Translations under genes and position numbers: made by a program
Shown: one piece after another, positions 8,753-12,768 of the stretch
Layout of the letters: every line of letters begins with the position of its first letter
Numbering within the stretch: the first letter of the stretch is position 1
DNA from: Rhodospirillales bacterium
GTDB lineage: Bacteria > Pseudomonadota > Gammaproteobacteria > Steroidobacterales > Rariloculaceae
Length of the DNA stretch: 12,768 nt
NCBI GenBank assembly: GCA_024640665.1
Contig: JAHEEO010000072.1
Coordinates: 1-12,768 of the forward strand
Direction of reading: 5' to 3'
The notes under the pieces: generated by a model
Databases searched by the model: none
What the model was told of the DNA's origin: nothing
Seen by the model: only the letters and a program-made list of their open reading frames with translations

Positions 8753-8758
8753 AGGGAG
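8753..8758 (+). promoter_or_regulatory. Ribosome binding site deciding the start at 8765
   Basis: AGGGAG lies 6 bases before ATG 8765. The frame is open further upstream (a TTG at 8630 is possible), but only the 8765 start has a good ribosome site and puts a Sec signal peptide at the N-terminus, so it is preferred. Confidence 0.75.
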
Positions 8759-8764
8759 ATTAGG

Positions 8765-10513
8765 ATGAAACAAAGTTTCTGTACATATCGACTTGCGAAG
8801 CACGTTGGCCGAGTCGCACTTATTTCAAGCGGACTCGTTAACTGCCTCGCGGCGCTGGCCAATCCGCTGCCTCCGCTGGCGCCGTCCAGCAGCGACGGCA
8901 GCTATACCGTGTCGGCCCGAGGCTGCAATCTAGCCAGTTCATCGGCAACCTGTGTCGCGCAGTGGGTTGAAGAACGCATCGAACCCAGCGGCAGCTTTCA
9001 GTCGTCGAGCGGGACATACACAAATAAGCCGGCAGGAGTGTATTCATATCGTAGCGCGGACTACTACTGCGACGTGTATTTCGTCGCGTGTTTCGGCCGT
9101 TACAGCGAGCCGGTAACGGTCGTCGTCGGCACAGACATTCCAACTGCCGACCCGCTCGATGTTCAATTAACTTACCGCTATTCAGTTAAGGCCGGAAACG
9201 TCGTTGGCGATGCCAAGCCCGACCTCCTCATTCAACGTACGGCCGGTGGCGAATCTGGCAATGGAGTTATCGACAGCGTTATTCTTCAGCAGCATTCTGA
9301 CCAAGAATTCACCGCCATTGTGCCCACCCAATCGCAGCTCGCAGCCAGCGCATGGTCAAACACAGGGCTGACCGCCGCCGTTGAAGACATCAACGTCGAT
9401 GGCTTTGTCGACGTTATAGTAAAGAATGTAGGCAGCCTAGCTGCAGGCGCGAAAGATCAAGTCGTTTACTCATCAGGACAACCGTTAATCCGTCAACCAC
9501 GCGCCGTCCAGGCTTTGGACAACGGTGTACAGCAGTTCAGCACGAACATGCTTGATTACATGGTGAATCAAAACTACTTCGCCGAAAACGCGCCACTGAA
9601 AACAAGCTATTCGCTCTTCAGTTACCGATACTGCCCGCAAAATCCAGCCTGGGACATCGACGGTGGAATGCTGAGTCTTCTGCACTGTATCACGCAGTTT
9701 CAATTCTATTATGCGGTACTCCCGGACTACTCTGGATTCAGTAACGCCGCAATCGAGGTATGGCGGCAAGAACAAGGCGTTGCGAATGGCACGCTTACAA
9801 GCGCCGCCGCCGCCGGCAACATCACAAAGCGAATCAGTGATTTGCTCGACGTATCAATTGGCGGCTGGAACATGCGGGAAATCTTCTCCGGAACAAACAG
9901 CACGATAGACGACCCCGCCGACCGCAAAGGACTAGAAGCGTTTCTTGCGGTCATTGGAATTGCCCGCGCCCAGGCCGATGAAACCGATAGCGACACGGCT
10001 CCCAAACAATCGCCGCGCAATCCGGACGAAATCTATATCGTGGGCCGATACATCTTCGGTTCTAGCGTCAACAAATTGCATACGGCGCTGTACTATCAAT
10101 TGCCAATTATCAATATGCCCACTTGGGTCAGCGCGTTCGACTCCAACAAGAGCGCGTTGTTCGATGGCACGCTGGTCGCGGAGACTAACGACATGCGCGA
10201 CTCTCCGCTGCTGATGAGAATGACGCTCGGCACCGTAATTCCGGCAAACAACGGGGCCCGCTATGCCTATTATTTCGGCGATATCGTGCCGGCGCACGAG
10301 CACTACCGAGATCTGCCTAATGCGAGCAAAGCGCCATACGATGCGATCCCGGAAGTGCCCTCCTGCTTATCGTGTCCAGGCCGCAACTCCAATGGCTATA
10401 TTAGCGGGCTCATTGCGGCAACCAAAGGGCAACCCAGTGTAGACCCGGGGTTCAATCTCAACGGACTAACCGGGTGGGAATACCCGGTCGAAGCCCACTA
10501 TTTTGGGCGCTGA
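8765..10513 (+). CDS. Secreted Fn3-like/FG-GAP protein with possible permuted papain-like C-terminal domain
   Basis: This 582-residue protein has a Sec signal peptide (basic n-region, hydrophobic VALISSGLVNCLAALA, likely cleavage after Ala32). Residues 45-122 (SDGSYTVS ... GVYSYRSADYYC ... SEPVTVVVG) resemble the Fn3-like modules found before RHS/SpvB-type proteins. Residues 145-221 look like FG-GAP/VCBS repeats: GDAKPDLLI and DINVDGFVDVIV, the latter with calcium-loop spacing D208-x-N-x-D212-G-x-x-D216. The middle (250-420) I do not recognise. The C-terminal region from about 424 has LHTALYY (His439) and then NSNGYISGL (541-549), which lines up by eye with the NCEHFVNEL nucleophile box of LRAT/H-rev107-type permuted NlpC/P60 enzymes, but with Ser for Cys. 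The mature part has eight cysteines, including C534-x-x-C537. No RHS core repeats are seen. A small membrane protein follows 25 bases later. Function is unknown; a toxin or cell-wall/lipid-acting effector is one reading. Confidence 0.8.
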   Translation: MKQSFCTYRLAKHVGRVALISSGLVNCLAALANPLPPLAPSSSDGSYTVSARGCNLASSSATCVAQWVEERIEPSGSFQSSSGTYTNKPAGVYSYRSADYYCDVYFVACFGRYSEPVTVVVGTDIPTADPLDVQLTYRYSVKAGNVVGDAKPDLLIQRTAGGESGNGVIDSVILQQHSDQEFTAIVPTQSQLAASAWSNTGLTAAVEDINVDGFVDVIVKNVGSLAAGAKDQVVYSSGQPLIRQPRAVQALDNGVQQFSTNMLDYMVNQNYFAENAPLKTSYSLFSYRYCPQNPAWDIDGGMLSLLHCITQFQFYYAVLPDYSGFSNAAIEVWRQEQGVANGTLTSAAAAGNITKRISDLLDVSIGGWNMREIFSGTNSTIDDPADRKGLEAFLAVIGIARAQADETDSDTAPKQSPRNPDEIYIVGRYIFGSSVNKLHTALYYQLPIINMPTWVSAFDSNKSALFDGTLVAETNDMRDSPLLMRMTLGTVIPANNGARYAYYFGDIVPAHEHYRDLPNASKAPYDAIPEVPSCLSCPGRNSNGYISGLIAATKGQPSVDPGFNLNGLTGWEYPVEAHYFGR

Positions 10514-10527
10514 GCTACACCCAACTT

Positions 10528-10533
10528 GGAGAG
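10528..10533 (+). promoter_or_regulatory. Ribosome binding site deciding the GTG start at 10539
   Basis: GGAGAG (continuing AG) lies 5 bases before GTG 10539. An in-frame upstream start at 10503 would overlap the previous gene by 11 bases, lacks such a site and adds a polar stretch before the first membrane helix, so the GTG is the better start. Confidence 0.7.
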
Positions 10534-10538
10534 AGTTC

Positions 10539-10865
10539 GTGAAGCGACTAACGACATTCTGGCTCATTCACTTCACCGCGACTGTAGCGGGTTGGTACGT
10601 TGTCAGCGCGCTGGCACAAGGCGTAGCTGACGGCACCGGCATCGCCCCATCGCCACTCGTCATTGCAAACGAAATCGTTACCATTCTGACACTGCCGATC
10701 GTCGGCTTCGTCCAGCAATATGTGGAGGGCATCGGCGAATTCTCGCTAACGTCTTTCATCGCATTTGCTGCCATAGCCGCTGTCAATAGCGCGCTGGTAG
10801 TGGCTGTCATTTCTCAAATTTGCAGCGCAGTCATGAAACTGAGTTCGAACGACGCAAGCGAATAA
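10539..10865 (+). CDS. Small multi-pass membrane protein, possible partner or immunity protein
   Basis: The 108-residue product begins KRLTTFWLIHF after the initiating GTG. Three hydrophobic stretches are visible: residues about 5-25 (FWLIHFTATVAGWYVVSALA), about 38-56 (NEIVTILTLPIVGFVQQ) and about 68-95 (FIAFAAIAAVNSALVVAVIS). A short polar tail ends in LSSNDASE. No known family is recognised. It is encoded 25 bases after the secreted protein and before a strong hairpin, so the two are almost certainly co-transcribed. A small integral membrane protein directly after a secreted multidomain protein is the order seen in many effector/immunity pairs, but membrane anchoring or a secretion accessory role is equally possible. 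That it is a real gene is supported by the strong ribosome site, the hydrophobic pattern and the tight spacing. Confidence 0.75.
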   Translation: MKRLTTFWLIHFTATVAGWYVVSALAQGVADGTGIAPSPLVIANEIVTILTLPIVGFVQQYVEGIGEFSLTSFIAFAAIAAVNSALVVAVISQICSAVMKLSSNDASE

Positions 10866-10897
10866 TCTCCTCCACCGACATTGTTGCGCCACTGAGA

Positions 10898-10929
10898 AAG
10901 GCGCGCCGGTCGTTGAACTGGCGCGCCTT
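10898..10929. terminator. GC-rich perfect inverted repeat, probable terminator
   Basis: AAGGCGCGCC (10898-10907) and GGCGCGCCTT (10920-10929) are perfect reverse complements. Two more inner pairs (G-T and G-C) reduce the loop to 8 bases. It lies 33 bases after the stop of the small membrane-protein gene, where an end of transcription is expected. The T-run is minimal (TT, then GAATT), so termination may depend on stem strength or on Rho. Each arm contains the self-complementary octamer GGCGCGCC, so the two arms are also direct repeats. Confidence 0.6.
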
Positions 10930-11097
10930 GAATTCAGATGAGTTTACTAACTGCCGAGCCTGAATATTGCCCGCCTAGACATATGGGAACTTCTGCACTG
11001 CAGGTGGGGGCTGCATCTCGATCGTTCCGCCCAGCGGTCTCGCATCGCAAAACGCCCAGCACACGCATGTAGCGCCGACGCAACGCTATATTCGCTC

Positions 11098-11128
11098 GCG
11101 TATCACTGTCGCTCTGCGCTGTGATCGC
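11098..11128. promoter_or_regulatory. Imperfect inverted repeat upstream of the YceI gene
   Basis: GCG-T-ATCAC (11098-11106) and GTGATCGC (11121-11128) form an inverted repeat with one bulged base and a 14-base spacer. It ends 39 bases before the YceI start codon and could be an operator or a 5'-leader stem. It does not fit the CRP half-site geometry. The call rests on symmetry alone. Confidence 0.3.
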
Positions 11129-11167
11129 CTATCCTTCACCTTTCAACATCTTTGGAGGGTCATCGTT

Positions 11168-11761
11168 ATGACAATCAAATCTGCAGTAAAGCGCACAGCG
11201 CTCAGCCTGGCGGGCATTGCACTCAGCACTGGTGCATTAGCCGCCCCCACGACATACAACATCGACTCTGCCCACACGTATCCGGCCTTTGAAGCCGACC
11301 ATTTGGGCGGCGTTTCACTATGGCGCGGCAAGATCAATTCGACATCCGGTACCGTCACACTCGACAAGGCAGCCAGCACCGGCAGCGTCGATGTCTCGAT
11401 GGATCTGAAAACCATCGACTTTGGCCATCAAGGTCTTAACGATCACGCGCAAACGCCTGACATCTTTGATACAGCGCAATTCCCCACAGCCCGCTATACC
11501 GGTCGCCTCAGCAAATTCAGCAACGGCATGCCTACAGAAATCGTTGGCGAGCTTTCAATGCACGGTCAAACTCACCCAGTCACGCTTTCCGTCGAGCGCT
11601 TCCTCTGCAAGCAGCACCCGATGGCCGGTCGTGAAGTCTGTGGCGCCGATGCCGTGGCGACAATAGATCGTTCGCAATGGGGCATCAATATCGGGGAAGG
11701 ACTCTTTAACATGGGCGTCACGCTGCGCATAGGCATCGAAGCGATCGCAGCGGAAGAGTAG
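11168..11761 (+). CDS. YceI-family periplasmic protein (lipocalin-like, isoprenoid binding)
   Basis: This 197-residue preprotein has a Sec signal peptide (KSAVKRTALSLAGIALSTGALA, cleavage around Ala25). The mature part matches the YceI beta-barrel: YNIDSAHTYPAFEADHLGGVS (its start at residue 30), WRGKINSTSGTVTLD, FDTAQFPTARYTG (100-112), GELSMHGQTHPVTL (127-140) and DRSQWGIN near 167. YceI proteins bind long isoprenoid chains; some bind quinones and occur with cytochrome b561 or other redox partners. Cys147 and Cys158, in a short loop, could form a disulfide. GGAGG at 11154-11158 lies 9 bases before the ATG. The next gene starts 7 bases after the stop, so the pair is probably one operon, which suggests YceI carries or senses the quinone for the dehydrogenase. 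The family call is firm; the ligand is inferred. Confidence 0.93.
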   Translation: MTIKSAVKRTALSLAGIALSTGALAAPTTYNIDSAHTYPAFEADHLGGVSLWRGKINSTSGTVTLDKAASTGSVDVSMDLKTIDFGHQGLNDHAQTPDIFDTAQFPTARYTGRLSKFSNGMPTEIVGELSMHGQTHPVTLSVERFLCKQHPMAGREVCGADAVATIDRSQWGINIGEGLFNMGVTLRIGIEAIAAEE

Positions 11762-11768
11762 ACCAACG

Positions 11769-12768
11769 ATGAGCGCCACCTTAGAAAGTCGACGTAACTT
11801 CTTACGCTACCTGGCCGCAAGTCCGCTTACGCGGACGCTTGCGGCCGGCGTAGCCGGGCCTGCATTGTTGAACAGCGTCTTTGAGGCGGCAAATGCTCAA
11901 CAATTGGATCGTGCGGAAATCGACGCCTTGAGCCAGGCGGAGCGCCTGATTCAAGCGGTTGACGAGGCCGTTAATGTATTCGACTTTGAGCCGGTGCTTA
12001 AGGCTCAGGTGAACCCAGCTCATTATGACTACATGGCACAGGGCGTCGATGACGGCACCATTATGCGAGCCAACCGAGCCGGATTCGATCGGTACCAATT
12101 GTTGCCGCGACGCTTAGTAGACGTTCGCAACGTCGATATGTCTGTGCAGATTTTCGGCGAGACATACGATCAGCCCATCTTCATCGCGCCGGCCGGCACG
12201 CATACCATGTTTCACCCGGACGGTGAACTGGCTGTAGCGCGCGCCTCGCGAAGTAAGAATGGCCTGATGGTGCTGTCCACGGTGACCAACTATGCAGTAG
12301 AAGAAGTGGTCGAGGCGCGCGACGCACCGATCTGGTTTCAACTGTATCCCACCAGCGATTGGAACGTGACCCGCGGCATGATCCAGCGGGCAGAGCGAGC
12401 CGGCTGTAAAGCGCTGGCCTTAACGGTCGATTTACCCGCCCGCAACCTTGAAAAGAGTGCGCGCTATCGCCGCGATACCGACCCCGTCTGTCAAAGTTGC
12501 CATACCCCGGGTGCCAACTGGGGTCCGAAACCGATGTTCAACGGCATCGATATGTCGCAAGTCGGCATGGGTATTGGCGGGCTTACCTGGGACTACGTGG
12601 ACCGCCTCAAAGACGCTACATCGATGCAGGTGCTAGTCAAAGGTATCGTTACTGCAGAAGACGCCAATTTGTGCCTCGAGCACGGCGCCGACGGCATTAT
12701 CGTGTCTAATCATGGCGGTCGGTCATCCAGCGACAATCGAAGCACCATTGAAGCACTGCCAGAAATCG
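11769..12768 (+). CDS. Tat-exported FMN-dependent alpha-hydroxy-acid dehydrogenase (3' end cut off)
   Basis: The frame is open from ATG 11769 to the window end (333 complete codons), and about 60 residues are missing. The N-terminus SRRNFLR (7-13) followed by a weakly hydrophobic stretch ending near AANA is a twin-arginine signal, suggesting export of the folded FMN protein. The rest is the lactate/glycolate oxidase TIM barrel: NRAGFDRYQLLPRRL, PIFIAPAGTH, WFQLYPTSDW, ALTVDLP, LVKGI (Lys291) and SNHGGR with the active-site base His315 and Arg318, equivalent to His275 of E. coli LldD shifted by the signal extension. After the SNHGGR motif the usual QLD is replaced by SSSD. The variable loop after TVDLP carries CQSCH (241-245), a CxxCH motif not expected in LldD. 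GGAAGAG at 11752-11758, inside the YceI gene, is the likely ribosome site. The substrate is probably a 2-hydroxy acid such as lactate; this is not certain. Confidence 0.92.
   Translation, partial: MSATLESRRNFLRYLAASPLTRTLAAGVAGPALLNSVFEAANAQQLDRAEIDALSQAERLIQAVDEAVNVFDFEPVLKAQVNPAHYDYMAQGVDDGTIMRANRAGFDRYQLLPRRLVDVRNVDMSVQIFGETYDQPIFIAPAGTHTMFHPDGELAVARASRSKNGLMVLSTVTNYAVEEVVEARDAPIWFQLYPTSDWNVTRGMIQRAERAGCKALALTVDLPARNLEKSARYRRDTDPVCQSCHTPGANWGPKPMFNGIDMSQVGMGIGGLTWDYVDRLKDATSMQVLVKGIVTAEDANLCLEHGADGIIVSNHGGRSSSDNRSTIEALPEI

Larger units (their letters stand above)
10866..11167. other. 302-base intergenic region
   Basis: No convincing reading frame or RNA gene is seen. The first third holds a GC-rich inverted repeat (10898-10929) that probably ends the upstream transcript. 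Near the 3' end are an imperfect inverted repeat (11098-11128) and the GGAGG ribosome site (11154-11158) of the YceI gene. The promoter for the YceI/dehydrogenase pair must lie here. TATATT at 11087-11092 could be a -10 box, but no good -35 lies at the right distance. Confidence 0.6.

Noticed and set aside
8630..8764. N-terminal extension of the secreted protein from a TTG at 8630
   Set aside because: It would add 45 polar residues before a good signal peptide, and the ATG at 8765 has a strong AGGGAG site 6 bases upstream.
10986..10992. GGAACTT resembling a sigma-E -35 element upstream of the YceI gene
   Set aside because: No matching -10 element (TCTAA-like) lies 15-17 bases downstream, and the site is about 175 bases from the start codon.
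11120..11140. TGTGA resembling a CRP half-site
   Set aside because: The second half-site TCACA is absent at the required 6-base spacing.
1..12768. CRISPR arrays, tRNA or rRNA genes, insertion sequences or phage attachment sites
   Set aside because: No regularly spaced repeats, cloverleaf sequences, transposase or integrase genes or terminal repeats were found on reading both strands.

Overview
The window looks like chromosomal DNA of a Gram-negative proteobacterium, most likely a gammaproteobacterium. The evidence is a LapA-domain inner-membrane protein, a YceI periplasmic protein, Sec and Tat signal peptides, moderately GC-rich coding sequence and Shine-Dalgarno sites of the AGGAG type. A closer placement (for example near Steroidobacter, Woeseia or Xanthomonadales-like lineages) is only an impression from protein style.

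Layout. Positions 1-294 hold the 3' end of a gene resembling the C-terminal part of a penicillin-binding serine hydrolase (beta-lactamase fold). It converges on a minus-strand MscS-family mechanosensitive channel gene (344-1216). A 222-base divergent gap follows, then a small LapA-domain membrane protein (1439-1660). Positions 1775-8623 carry the core of the window, three genes on the plus strand: a transglutaminase-like protein fused to a DUF2126 putative amidoligase, a circularly permuted ATP-grasp enzyme fused to an alpha-E domain, and a second transglutaminase-like protein that overlaps the previous gene by 4 bases. This is a known but functionally unresolved conserved set, thought to make and cleave amide or peptide bonds.

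Positions 8765-10865 hold an unfamiliar pair. The first gene encodes a 582-residue secreted protein with an Fn3-like segment, an FG-GAP/VCBS-like calcium motif and a C-terminal region that can be read as a permuted papain-like (LRAT/NlpC) fold. The second encodes a 108-residue multi-pass membrane protein. The order resembles effector plus immunity or accessory partner, but this is inference. A strong GC-rich inverted repeat (10898-10929) lies just after the pair.

Positions 11168-12768 hold a separate two-gene unit: a secreted YceI protein, then (7 bases later) an FMN-dependent alpha-hydroxy-acid dehydrogenase running off the end of the window. The dehydrogenase has a twin-arginine signal and an unusual CxxCH motif in its variable loop. 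Together they suggest a periplasmic 2-hydroxy-acid oxidation module in which YceI, a family that binds isoprenoids or quinones, may serve electron transfer.

The most interesting points are the effector-like pair at 8765-10865, the CxxCH motif in the Tat-exported dehydrogenase, and the double-fusion form of the amidoligase/ATP-grasp/transglutaminase operon, with no Anbu protease gene visible here. No RNA genes, CRISPR arrays or insertion sequences were seen.
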